Assembly (NCBI RefSeq): GCF_001445655.1
Contig: NZ_LNBE01000004.1
Span: 372,001-436,000 of the forward strand
Length of the DNA stretch: 64,000 bases
Source of the DNA: Streptomyces roseifaciens
GTDB taxonomy: Bacteria; Actinomycetota; Actinomycetes; Streptomycetales; Streptomycetaceae
Direction of reading: 5' to 3'
Below, in pieces: positions 1 through 10,005 of this stretch (within the stretch, counting starts at the first letter, position 1; each line of letters begins with the position of its first letter). The notes beneath the pieces are model-generated. The model saw nothing but the letters and a program-made list of their open reading frames with translations, did not search any database and had not been told where the DNA came from. A program made the translations under genes and the position numbers.

Positions 1-231
1 CCAGCCGCGCCGCTGACGCGCCCGCCCTCCCGGCGGGCCTTCCGGGGTGCCGTCGCCGGGCGTCGTTCCACCTGCCGGGGGACGCCGCCGCACCCCCTCG
101 GCAGCGGCCGGCGCCGACGCCACCGGCGTACCGCCGTTGCCGGGAAACAACCTGATATACAGGCACAACGCTCCGGATGACCGGCCCGCCCCGCAGCCCG
201 CCGGTCCTACGAGAAGGGCACGCCGCCGCAC
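1..231. other. Intergenic region upstream of mreC, possible end of mreB
   Basis: No complete gene is visible. One frame reaches a TGA at 14-16, followed by a short G/C hairpin at about 21-37; this could be the last codons of mreB and its terminator. That is inferred from the usual mreB-mreC order, not from recognisable MreB sequence. A promoter-like site lies at 153-161 (separate entry). Confidence 0.4.
153..161 (+). promoter_or_regulatory. Extended -10 promoter candidate for mreC operon
   Basis: TGATATACA matches an extended -10 (TG-N-TATACA) in an otherwise very GC-rich intergenic stretch, about 70 bp upstream of mreC. No -35 with good spacing is evident, as expected for an extended -10 promoter. 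It would let mreCD-pbp2-rodA be transcribed separately from mreB. Confidence 0.45.
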
Positions 232-1164
232 GTGAGGGACACACGAGAGAGCCGGCTGCTGCTGGTGCTGCTGGTCGCCATCGCCTTCGCACTGATCACG
301 GTCGACATCCGTGGCGGTGAGCGGTCCCCGCTCGACGGCGTCCGGCACGTGGCAGCCTCCGTCTTCGGGCCCGTCGAGAAGGGCGTCGCCTCCGCGGTCG
401 ACCCCGTCGGCAACGCCGTGGCGGCCGTGCGTGACTCCGACGAGCGGCACAACCGGATCAGCGCCCTGGAGCGCGAGAACACCGGCCTCAAGCAGCGCCT
501 CGGCAGCGACGACCGCAACCGCGGCCGGGCCGCCGAGCTCGACGCCATGCTCAAGACCGCCGGCCGCGGCCAGTACGGCATCAAGGGCGCCCAGGTCATC
601 GCCATAGGCGCGGCCCAGGGCTTCTCCTGGACCGTCACCATCGACGCCGGCAGCCGCGACGGCATCAAGCGCGACATGACCGTCCTCAACGGCGACGGCC
701 TCGTCGGCCGCGTCACCACCGTCGCCCGCGACACCGCGACCGTCCTGCTCGCCAACGACCCCAAGTTCACCGTCGGCACCCGCATGGAGAAGAGCGGCGA
801 GCTCGGCTTCGCCAACGGCCAGGGCGCCGGCGTCCTGCGGGTCGAACTGCTCAACGGCAAGGCGGCCGTCCGCCCCGGCGACCGCCTGGTCACCTTCGGC
901 TCCAGCAAGGACAAGCCGTTCGTCCCCGGCGTCCCCGTCGGCGAGGTCACCCGCGTCGAACCCGCCGGCGGCAGCCTCACCCGCACCCTCCAGGTCCGTC
1001 CCTTCGTCGGCTACAGCAAGCTCGACATCGTCGGCGTCGTCGTCGAACCCCCGCGGACGGACCCCCGCGACACGGTGCTCCCGCCCAAACCGGAAGCACC
1101 CAAGCCCACGCCCACCGTGACCGTCACGGTCACGCCCTCCGCGAGCGCCAAACCCGAGGACTGA
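232..1164 (+). CDS. mreC: Rod shape-determining protein MreC
   Basis: MreC is a bitopic membrane scaffold that links the cytoplasmic MreB cytoskeleton to the periplasmic-side peptidoglycan synthases. The 310-aa product has one N-terminal membrane segment (about residues 8-25), then a heptad-like coiled coil (about 66-95, with ISALERENTGLKQRL) and the beta-rich MreC domain (about 110-275). It ends in a Pro/Thr-rich tail rich in VTVTV. The GTG start at 232 has a weak purine-rich site (AAGGG at 214-218). It begins a tightly packed operon: mreD follows after 2 bp. In Streptomyces coelicolor the mre products are known to act mainly in spore-wall synthesis rather than vegetative rod shape. Confidence 0.95.
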   Translation: MRDTRESRLLLVLLVAIAFALITVDIRGGERSPLDGVRHVAASVFGPVEKGVASAVDPVGNAVAAVRDSDERHNRISALERENTGLKQRLGSDDRNRGRAAELDAMLKTAGRGQYGIKGAQVIAIGAAQGFSWTVTIDAGSRDGIKRDMTVLNGDGLVGRVTTVARDTATVLLANDPKFTVGTRMEKSGELGFANGQGAGVLRVELLNGKAAVRPGDRLVTFGSSKDKPFVPGVPVGEVTRVEPAGGSLTRTLQVRPFVGYSKLDIVGVVVEPPRTDPRDTVLPPKPEAPKPTPTVTVTVTPSASAKPED

Positions 1165-1166
1165 CG

Positions 1167-1796
1167 ATGCGCCTCAACCGGATCCTGCTCTCGACCGCGC
1201 TCGTGGTGGTCGCCCTCGTCGTGCAGGTGACCGTCCTGGCACGGCTCCACCTGCCGGGAGCCGTGCCCGACCCCCTGCTCCTCGTCGTCGTCGGGCTCGC
1301 CCTCGTCCACGGCCACACCAACGGCGCCGTCATCGGCTTCTGCGCCGGTCTGCTGGCCGACATCGCCCCACCCGCCGACCACGCCACCGGGCGCTACGCC
1401 CTGGTCCTGTGCGTCATCGGCTATCTCGTCGGCCTCGCCCGGCCGGAGACGGGCAAGCTGCGCTCGGCCACCGTGCCCATGCTCGTCGTCGTCGCCGCGG
1501 CCGTCGCCTCCACCCTGCTCTACGCGGGCGTCGGCTCCCTCGTCGGCGACACCGCCGCCCGTAACGTCGGCCTCACCAGCCTCGTGTTCACCGCGGCCCT
1601 CTACGACCTGCTGCTCGCGCCCTTCGTCGTGCCGCTCGTCATGGCCATGGCCAGGCGCGTCCAGCCCGATCCGCTGTCCGCCGACGGCCCCAGCACGATG
1701 GGCGGCTCCCGCACGAACCGCGTCGGCGGGCAGCGCACGGGCATGCGCGCCGGCCTGCGCCGGCCGAGCCGGCTCAAGGGGGTGAAGCGCCTGTGA
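1167..1796 (+). CDS. mreD: Rod shape-determining protein MreD
   Basis: A small integral membrane protein (209 aa) with about five or six hydrophobic segments between residues 6 and 160, followed by a basic cytoplasmic tail (residues about 165-209, ending RLKGVKRL). MreD partners MreC in the elongasome. Family assignment rests on size, topology and position: it starts 2 bp after mreC, and its stop overlaps the PBP2 start by 4 bp, implying translational coupling. The long basic C-terminal extension is longer than in rod-shaped Gram-negatives; it might bind membrane lipids or partners (inference). Confidence 0.93.
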   Translation: MRLNRILLSTALVVVALVVQVTVLARLHLPGAVPDPLLLVVVGLALVHGHTNGAVIGFCAGLLADIAPPADHATGRYALVLCVIGYLVGLARPETGKLRSATVPMLVVVAAAVASTLLYAGVGSLVGDTAARNVGLTSLVFTAALYDLLLAPFVVPLVMAMARRVQPDPLSADGPSTMGGSRTNRVGGQRTGMRAGLRRPSRLKGVKRL

Positions 1797-3934
1797 GCAG
1801 CATGTCCGACGGCGGGGGCACCTCGCGGGTCGCGATCCGCCTCATCGTCATCCAGATCCTCGTCTTCTCCCTCCTGCTCACCCTCGCCGGCCGCCTCTGG
1901 TACCTCCAGATCCGCAACGGCGACGAGTACACGGCCGAAGCCGCCGACAACCACATCCAGCAGGTCGTCGCCCCGGCCACCCGCGGCTCGATACTGGACG
2001 CCCGCGGCGTCCCCCTCGCCGACAACGAGACCCGCCTCGTCGTCTCCGCGAGCCGCACCGACCTGATGAAGATGAAGGACAAGGGCAGGACCGTCCTCAC
2101 CCGCCTCGCCGGAGTGCTCGGCATGAAGCCCGAGGACGTAGCCGCCAAGGTCCGGCTGTGCGACGCCAAGACGCCCAAGCCCTGCTGGGCCGGCTCGCCC
2201 TACCAGCCGATCCCCATCACCGACGAGGCCACCACTCAGCAGGCCCTGCAGATCCGCGAGCGCGCCGAGGACTTCCCCGGCATCACCGCCGAGCCCACCG
2301 CCGTCCGCCGCTACGCCGGCCCCGGCGGCTCCAACACCGCCCAGGTCCTCGGCTACCTCTCGCCCGTCACCGACGAAGAGATCATCAAGGCCAAGGCGGG
2401 CCGCTCCCCGCTGCTCCGCTCCGACCAGGTCGGCCGCTCCGGCCTGGAGCGCCAGTACGACTCCCAGCTGCGCGGCAAGGCCGGCGTCACCCGCTACGAG
2501 GTCGACAACCTCGGCCGCGTCATCGGCAAGGCCAGGAGCGACAAGGCCGTCCCCGGCTCCAACGTCGTCACCAGCATCGACGCCCGCGTGCAGGCCATAG
2601 CGGAACGGGAGCTGGACCAGGCGATGAAGGACGCCCGCAAGGAGGTCGACCGCAACACCGGCACCAACTACAAGGCCGACGCCGGAGCCGTCGTCGTCAT
2701 GGAGGCGAAGACCGGCCGCGTCGTGGCCATGGCCTCCAACCCCACCTACGACCCCAACGCCTGGGTCGGCGGCATCTCCGCCAAGGACTACCAGAACCTC
2801 ACCGGCAAGGACTCCGGCTTCCCGCTGCTCAACCGGGCGATCCAGGGCCAGGCCGCCCCCGGCTCGATCTTCAAGGTCGTCTCCGCCACCGCCGCCGTCA
2901 AGGCGGGCTACGGCTTCAACGACAACTACAACTGCTCCGCCTCGTACAGCATCGGCAACCAGGTCTTCAAGAACTTCGAGTCCAAGGGCTACGGCCCCAT
3001 CAACCTCGGCCGGGCCCTGGAGGTCTCCTGCGACACCGTCTTCTACGACCTGGCCTACCGCCAGTGGCAGAAGGACGGCGGCAACAACCCCAAGCACCCG
3101 GCGGACTGGTTCTACAAGACCGCCCACGAGTTCGGCCTCGGCAAGGAGACCGGCATCGACCTCCCCAACGAGGTCACCGGCCGCATCCCCGACCGCGAGT
3201 GGAAGAAGAAGTACTGGGAGGCCAACAAGGACTCCTGGTGCAAGCAGGGCAAGACCGACGACAGCTACGCCGGGCAGATCGCCAAGGAGAACTGCGAGTC
3301 CGGCATGCGCATGCGCGCCGGTGACTCCGTCAACTACTCCATCGGCCAGGGCGACACTCTCGTCACCCCCCTCCAGATGGCCACCATCTACGCCGCCATC
3401 AGCAACGGCGGCACCCTCTGGAACCCCACCGTCGGCAAGGCCGTCATCAGCCCCGACGGCAGGACCGTCCAGGAGATCGCCCCGAAGCCGCACGGCAGGC
3501 TGCCGTTCGACGGCAGGACGCGCAACCAGATCGACGCCGCCCTCGCGGGCGTCGCCACCCAGGGCACCGCCGCCTGGCGCTTCGAGGGGTGGCCGCAGAA
3601 GGAGATCCCGATGCACGCCAAGACCGGCACCGCCGAGGTCTACGGCAAGCAGACGACCTCCTGGTTCGCCACCTACACCGGCGACTACGCCGTCGTCATG
3701 ACGATCGCCCAGGGCGGCACCGGCTCCGGCGCCTCCGGCCCCGCCGTGCGCAACATCTACAACGCCCTCTACGGCGTCGACGACAAGGGCAAGGTCGACG
3801 CCAAGAAGGCGCTCCTGCCGCACCCCCAGGCGGGCCTGCCCAAGGTCGAGAAGGACGGCACCATCGAGGCCCAGCCCATCGAGCCGCCCCCGCCCAGCCC
3901 CTCGGCCCGGAAGGAGGAGGAGAAGGACACGTGA
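1793..3934 (+). CDS. mrdA: Class B penicillin-binding protein 2 (transpeptidase)
   Basis: Cross-links peptidoglycan as the monofunctional transpeptidase partner of RodA. The 713-aa product has an N-terminal membrane anchor (about residues 12-36), a PBP dimerisation/pedestal domain (about 55-240) and a transpeptidase domain (about 270-670). The catalytic signatures are visible: SxxK as S358-I-F-K361, SxN as S512-V-N514 and KTG at 610-612. The C-terminus is a short Pro-rich tail. The GTG start at 1793 overlaps the mreD stop (GTGA), and the stop overlaps the rodA start. A 60-residue insertion between the catalytic motifs (about 410-500, with several Cys) is larger than in E. coli PBP2. In S. coelicolor the equivalent PBP2 belongs to the spore-wall synthesising complex. 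Confidence 0.95.
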   Translation: MSSMSDGGGTSRVAIRLIVIQILVFSLLLTLAGRLWYLQIRNGDEYTAEAADNHIQQVVAPATRGSILDARGVPLADNETRLVVSASRTDLMKMKDKGRTVLTRLAGVLGMKPEDVAAKVRLCDAKTPKPCWAGSPYQPIPITDEATTQQALQIRERAEDFPGITAEPTAVRRYAGPGGSNTAQVLGYLSPVTDEEIIKAKAGRSPLLRSDQVGRSGLERQYDSQLRGKAGVTRYEVDNLGRVIGKARSDKAVPGSNVVTSIDARVQAIAERELDQAMKDARKEVDRNTGTNYKADAGAVVVMEAKTGRVVAMASNPTYDPNAWVGGISAKDYQNLTGKDSGFPLLNRAIQGQAAPGSIFKVVSATAAVKAGYGFNDNYNCSASYSIGNQVFKNFESKGYGPINLGRALEVSCDTVFYDLAYRQWQKDGGNNPKHPADWFYKTAHEFGLGKETGIDLPNEVTGRIPDREWKKKYWEANKDSWCKQGKTDDSYAGQIAKENCESGMRMRAGDSVNYSIGQGDTLVTPLQMATIYAAISNGGTLWNPTVGKAVISPDGRTVQEIAPKPHGRLPFDGRTRNQIDAALAGVATQGTAAWRFEGWPQKEIPMHAKTGTAEVYGKQTTSWFATYTGDYAVVMTIAQGGTGSGASGPAVRNIYNALYGVDDKGKVDAKKALLPHPQAGLPKVEKDGTIEAQPIEPPPPSPSARKEEEKDT

Positions 3935-5130
3935 CCGCCACCGACGGCTACCGCGCCCGCCGCTACAGCCCCGAGCGCTCCGCCTGGGGCCGCCTCACCG
4001 CCCGCGACTCCGTCCTCCGCCGCCTGGACTGGGTCATGGTGTGGGCCGCCCTCGCCCTCTCCGGCATCGGCACCCTGCTCGTCTACTCGGCCACCCGCAA
4101 CCGCACCGAGCTCAACCAGGGCGACCCGTACTACTTCCTGCTCCGCAACATCCTCAACACCGGCATCGGACTGGGCCTGGCCATCGGCGCCGTCTGGGTC
4201 GGCCACCGCGCCCTGCGCGGCGCCGTGCCCATCCTCTACGTCATCTCCGTCCTGCTCACCGTCGCCGTCCTCACCCCGCTCGGCGCCACCATCAACGGCG
4301 CCCGGTCCTGGATCCAGCTCGGCGGCGGCTTCTCCCTGCAGCCCTCCGAGTTCACCAAGATCACCATCGCGCTGGGCATGGCGATGCTGCTCGCCGGGAA
4401 GGTCGACGCGGGGGAGCGGCTCAACCCCGACCACCGCACCGTCGTCGAGGCCCTCGGCCTCGCCGCCCTGCCCATCGTCATCATCCTGCTGATGCCCGAC
4501 CTCGGCTCGGTGATGGTGCTCGTCGTCATCGTCCTCGCCGTGCTCCTGGCCTCCGGCGCCTCCAACCGCTGGATCGCCGGGCTGCTCGGCACCGGCGTCC
4601 TCGGCTGCGTCCTCATCTGGCAGCTCGGCGTCCTCGACGAGTACCAGATCAACCGCTTCGCCGCCTTCGCCAACCCCGCGCTCGACCCCTCCGGCGTCGG
4701 CTACAACACCAACCAGGCCCGCATCGCCATCGGCTCCGGCGGCCTCCTCGGCTCCGGCCTCTTCCGCGGCTCCCAGACCACCGGGCAGTTCGTGCCCGAG
4801 CAGCAGACCGACTTCATCTTCACCGTCGCCGGCGAGGAGCTCGGCTTCGTCGGCGCCGGTGCGATCATCTTCCTCGTCGGCGTCGTCATCTGGCGCGCCT
4901 GCCGCATCGCCCGCGAGACCACCGAGCTCTACGGGACGATCGTGGCGGCCGGGATCATCGCCTGGTTCGCCTTCCAGTCCTTCGAGAACATCGGGATGAC
5001 GCTCGGGATCATGCCGGTGACGGGCCTGCCGCTGCCCTTCGTCTCCTACGGGGGGTCGTCGATGTTCGCGGCGTGGATCGCGATCGGGCTCCTGCAGTCG
5101 ATCAAGGTGCAGAGACCCGTTTCGGCCTAG
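3931..5130 (+). CDS. rodA: RodA/FtsW-family peptidoglycan polymerase (SEDS)
   Basis: A polytopic SEDS glycosyltransferase that polymerises lipid II and works with the preceding PBP2; it is called Sfr in S. coelicolor. The GTG start at 3931 overlaps the PBP2 stop (GTGA) and gives 399 aa; a longer in-frame opening upstream overlaps PBP2 and is rejected. About ten hydrophobic segments are visible, with the family signatures ARSWIQLGG, QPSEFTK and, near the end, LPFVSYGGSSM. The family Asp in the large extracellular region is plausibly in the FVPEQQTDFIF segment. It is the last gene of the mre operon; a 141-bp spacer follows. Confidence 0.95.
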   Translation: MTATDGYRARRYSPERSAWGRLTARDSVLRRLDWVMVWAALALSGIGTLLVYSATRNRTELNQGDPYYFLLRNILNTGIGLGLAIGAVWVGHRALRGAVPILYVISVLLTVAVLTPLGATINGARSWIQLGGGFSLQPSEFTKITIALGMAMLLAGKVDAGERLNPDHRTVVEALGLAALPIVIILLMPDLGSVMVLVVIVLAVLLASGASNRWIAGLLGTGVLGCVLIWQLGVLDEYQINRFAAFANPALDPSGVGYNTNQARIAIGSGGLLGSGLFRGSQTTGQFVPEQQTDFIFTVAGEELGFVGAGAIIFLVGVVIWRACRIARETTELYGTIVAAGIIAWFAFQSFENIGMTLGIMPVTGLPLPFVSYGGSSMFAAWIAIGLLQSIKVQRPVSA

Positions 5131-5259
5131 CGCCTGTCCGGGGCGCTCCGGCCGGGGCGGCCGCGCATTCCGCCGGTCAGCCACAGCGTGGCCGGCCGGC
5201 GGTGCCGAATCCGCCGCAGCCCGGCGTGAAGAGGGCTGCCCCGGGCGGCGCATGCGGAC

Positions 5260-5274
5260 TAGATTCGCCTTATG
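5260..5274 (+). promoter_or_regulatory. Leaderless promoter -10 of CYTH-CHAD gene
   Basis: TAGATT at 5260-5265 lies 6 nt before the ATG at 5272, and no Shine-Dalgarno is present. The transcript would start at or next to the start codon, the arrangement of Streptomyces leaderless genes. Confidence 0.6.
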
Positions 5275-6831
5275 GCGGACACTCTGCGCGAGATCGAGCG
5301 GAAGTACGAAGCCGGCGGCCCCGCGGCAGCGGCCTCGCTGCCCGACCTGAGCCGTGTCGCGGGCGTCGCGACCGTCACCGACGAAGGCACGCACAAACTC
5401 GACGCCGTCTACTACGACACCGCGGACCGGCGTCTCGCCGCGGCCGGCATCACCCTGCGCCGCCGCACCGGCGGCTCCGACGAGGGCTGGCACCTCAAGC
5501 TGCCCGTCGCTCCCGGGGTGCGGGACGAGATCCGGGCGCCCCTCTCGCCGGACGTGCCGCGCGCCCTCGCGGCCCTCGTCAGGGCCCGCATCCGGCACGC
5601 CGGGCTCCTCCCACTCGTCCGCATCCGCTCGCGGCGCGAGGTCACCCACCTGCTCGACCCGCAGGGCACGCTCCTCGCCGAGGCCAGCGCCGACAAGGTC
5701 AGGGCCGACCGGCTCGGCGACGGCGGCCGCAGCGCCCGCTGGACCGAGTTCGAGGTCGAACTCGGCAGCGGCACCGACCCCGCCTTCCTCGACACCGTCG
5801 AGGAGTGCCTCCTGGAGGAGGGCCTGCGCCCCTCCGACGCGCCGTCGAAGCTGGCGAGGGCGCTGCAGGAAACGGGGGACGGGAAGAAGGCGGGGGAAGC
5901 GGGTAGGCAAGCGGCGAGGAAGCCGAAGAAGGGCGGCCGAGGGGCCGTCACCGCCGGGGACCACGTCCTCGCCTACGTCCGCCACCAGGCCGACGCCCTC
6001 CTCGCCTACGACACCGCCGTCCGCCGCGACGCCGAGGACTCCGTCCACCAGATGCGCGTCGCCACCCGCCGCCTGCGCAGCGCCTTCCGCACGTACCGCG
6101 ACGTCCTGGACCGCGAGGTCACCGACCCGCTCGGCACGGAGCTGAAGTGGCTCGCCGAGGAGCTCGGCGCCGACCGGGACCGCGAGGTCGTCGCCGAGCG
6201 GCTGAAGGACGCCCTGGGCGCGCTGCCGGGCACGCTCGTCCTCGGGCCCGTCCGCGCCCGGCTGCGGATCTACGCCGCCGGCCGCGCCCAGGGCACGCGC
6301 AAGCGCCTCGCCGCCCTCCTCGACAGCGACCGCTACCTCACCCTCCTCGACGCGCTCGACGCCCTCCTCGCCGACCCGCCCCTGCGCCGGGCCGCCGCGC
6401 TCCCGGCGCCGGAGGTCCTGGCCGGGGCCGTCCTGCACGACTACGAGCGCCTGGCCGGCCGCGTCGAGCACGCCCTCGCCACGGCCCCCGGCCCGCAGCG
6501 CGACACCGCCCTCCACGACGCCCGCAAGGCGGCCAAGCGGGCCCGCTACGCCGCCGAGGCCGCGATGCCCGCGCTCGGCAAGCCCGCCAAGCGCTTCAGG
6601 TCCCGGATGAAGGACGTCCAGACGCTCCTCGGCGACCACCAGGACAGCGTCATGACCCGCACGGTCCTGCGCACCCTGGCGGCCGAGGCCCACGCGGCGG
6701 GGGAGAGCACGTTCACCTTGGGACTGCTGTACGGCCGGGAGGAACGGCAGGCGGCGGACGACGAGAGGGAGCTGCCGGACGTGTGGGCGAAGGCGGCCCG
6801 CAAGCGGTACCGGGCGGCACTGGGGGCGTGA
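5272..6831 (+). CDS. CYTH and CHAD domain-containing protein
   Basis: A 519-aa fusion of a CYTH (triphosphate tunnel metalloenzyme) domain at about 1-200 and a CHAD domain at about 225-515. The CYTH hallmark ExExK is E7-I-E9-R-K11. The helical CHAD part carries the conserved basic motifs HQMRVATRRLRSAFR and HDARKAAKRARYAAE. CYTH enzymes bind triphosphates in a tunnel with divalent metal, and CHAD domains bind inorganic polyphosphate, so a role in polyphosphate or triphosphate metabolism is likely; the substrate cannot be read from the sequence. A basic linker (residues about 200-225) separates the domains. The gene is monocistronic by appearance. Confidence 0.9.
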   Translation: MADTLREIERKYEAGGPAAAASLPDLSRVAGVATVTDEGTHKLDAVYYDTADRRLAAAGITLRRRTGGSDEGWHLKLPVAPGVRDEIRAPLSPDVPRALAALVRARIRHAGLLPLVRIRSRREVTHLLDPQGTLLAEASADKVRADRLGDGGRSARWTEFEVELGSGTDPAFLDTVEECLLEEGLRPSDAPSKLARALQETGDGKKAGEAGRQAARKPKKGGRGAVTAGDHVLAYVRHQADALLAYDTAVRRDAEDSVHQMRVATRRLRSAFRTYRDVLDREVTDPLGTELKWLAEELGADRDREVVAERLKDALGALPGTLVLGPVRARLRIYAAGRAQGTRKRLAALLDSDRYLTLLDALDALLADPPLRRAAALPAPEVLAGAVLHDYERLAGRVEHALATAPGPQRDTALHDARKAAKRARYAAEAAMPALGKPAKRFRSRMKDVQTLLGDHQDSVMTRTVLRTLAAEAHAAGESTFTLGLLYGREERQAADDERELPDVWAKAARKRYRAALGA

Positions 6832-6932
6832 CCCGGGGGCGTCCCGCGATGGTCAAGATCGCGTGCAAGGGGCGATTCCCGGCACGTTACGCTTGAGAGT
6901 CGCCCCTTGCCAGCTCACGAAGGTCCCCCCAG

Positions 6933-8858
<1,926 letters not shown>

Positions 8859-8874
8859 GGACGTTTGTTCGAGT

Positions 8875-8903
8875 GGGGGCCCTGCCGGGTTGGCAGGGCC
8901 CCC
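8875..8903 (+). terminator. Hairpin after radical SAM gene
   Basis: A perfect 12-bp G/C stem (8875-8886 with 8892-8903) and a 5-nt loop, 16 bp past the stop codon. There is no T-run, as is common for Streptomyces terminators. Confidence 0.75.
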
Positions 8904-8911
8904 GCTGCACG

Positions 8912-8917
8912 TACTCT
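8912..8917 (+). promoter_or_regulatory. -10 box candidate for TIGR03936 gene
   Basis: TACTCT just after the upstream hairpin would start transcription near 8923-8925, leaving a leader of about 33 nt with GAAGGA at 8942-8947. This supports a translation start near 8957 rather than 8999. Confidence 0.5.
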
Positions 8918-8956
8918 AGGTAGCAGTACGACCGCACTCACGAAGGAATCAGACCA

Positions 8957-9784
8957 CTGGGCAAGCGACAGCCCGAAGGCCCCCCGCCCGCTCCTGCGGT
9001 GCAGCGCATTCGCCTGCGCTACACCAAGCGCGGCCGCCTCCGGTTCACCAGCCACCGTGACTTCCAGCGCGCCTTCGAGCGCGCCCTGCGGCGCGCCGAG
9101 GTGCCCATGGCGTACTCGGCGGGCTTCACCCCGCACCCCAAGGTGTCGTACGCCAATGCCGCACCCACCGGCACGGGCAGTGAGGCCGAGTACCTGGAGA
9201 TCCAGCTCGCCGAGGTCCGCGAGGTGGAGCAGCTGCGCAAGCTGCTCGACGAGTCGCTGCCGGACGGGCTGGACATCACGGACGCCGTGGAGGCCCGCAC
9301 GTCCTCCTTCGCCGACCGGCTGGAGGCCTCCGTCTGGGAGCTGCGGCTGGACGGCGTGGAGGCCGCGGACGCCGAGCGCGCCGTTGCGGCGTTCATGGCG
9401 GCCGAGCAGGTGGACGTCCAGCGCCGCACCAAAAACGGGTTGCGGACCTTCGACGCCCGTGGCGCCGTGATCCGGCTCGAAGCGCGGGACGCCGCGGCCG
9501 ATAGGCCCGGCGACGGTCCCTGTGCGATACTGCGGCTGGTTGTTCGGCACGCCACACCCGCCGTTCGACCCGACGACGTCCTGTCCGGTCTCCGCGCTAC
9601 GGCCGACCTGGCGCCGCCGGTCCCCGCTGCGGTGACCAGGCTGGCGCAGGGGCTGCTCGATGAGGAGTCCGGCACGGTGACCGACCCGCTCGCGCTTGAC
9701 CGCGAAGCCGCCCCGGCCTTCCCCACCACGGCCGCCGGGCCGAGCCCCGCAGGCGATGCGCAGGTGCCGGAAGGTTCCGCGTAA
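8957..9784 (+). CDS. TIGR03936-family radical SAM-associated protein, apparent CTG start
   Basis: A 275-aa member of the DUF2344/TIGR03936 family, recognised by IRLRYTKRGRLRFTSHRDFQ and AYSAGFTPHPKVSYA. It accompanies TIGR03960 radical SAM proteins; its biochemical role is unknown. The start is odd. The frame opens at 8924 and contains no ATG, GTG or TTG until GTG 8999, which has no Shine-Dalgarno. CTG at 8957 has GAAGGA 9 nt upstream and would add GKRQPEGPPPAPA, a start that I recall (not checked) from Streptomyces homologs. If the CTG is wrong, the gene is 8999-9784. It lies upstream of rne in the same direction. Confidence 0.85.
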   Translation: MGKRQPEGPPPAPAVQRIRLRYTKRGRLRFTSHRDFQRAFERALRRAEVPMAYSAGFTPHPKVSYANAAPTGTGSEAEYLEIQLAEVREVEQLRKLLDESLPDGLDITDAVEARTSSFADRLEASVWELRLDGVEAADAERAVAAFMAAEQVDVQRRTKNGLRTFDARGAVIRLEARDAAADRPGDGPCAILRLVVRHATPAVRPDDVLSGLRATADLAPPVPAAVTRLAQGLLDEESGTVTDPLALDREAAPAFPTTAAGPSPAGDAQVPEGSA

Positions 9785-10005
9785 GGACGGCCGTCGAAGC
9801 GCCGCCGGACACCAGGGAGCCACCCGGTGCGGCAGGCGCACTGACCAGGAGACTTTCGCCGGTGCCGATGAGCATCGGACCCGGCGAGCGAGACGACAGC
9901 TCCCGTGCGGCGACCGCGCCCCGGACGGCGGTACCGCGCACATCACGCGGGCCGGCGGGCCGGAACCGGCGCGGCGCCCGGGAGCGTGACGGGAGAACCG
10001 CCCGC

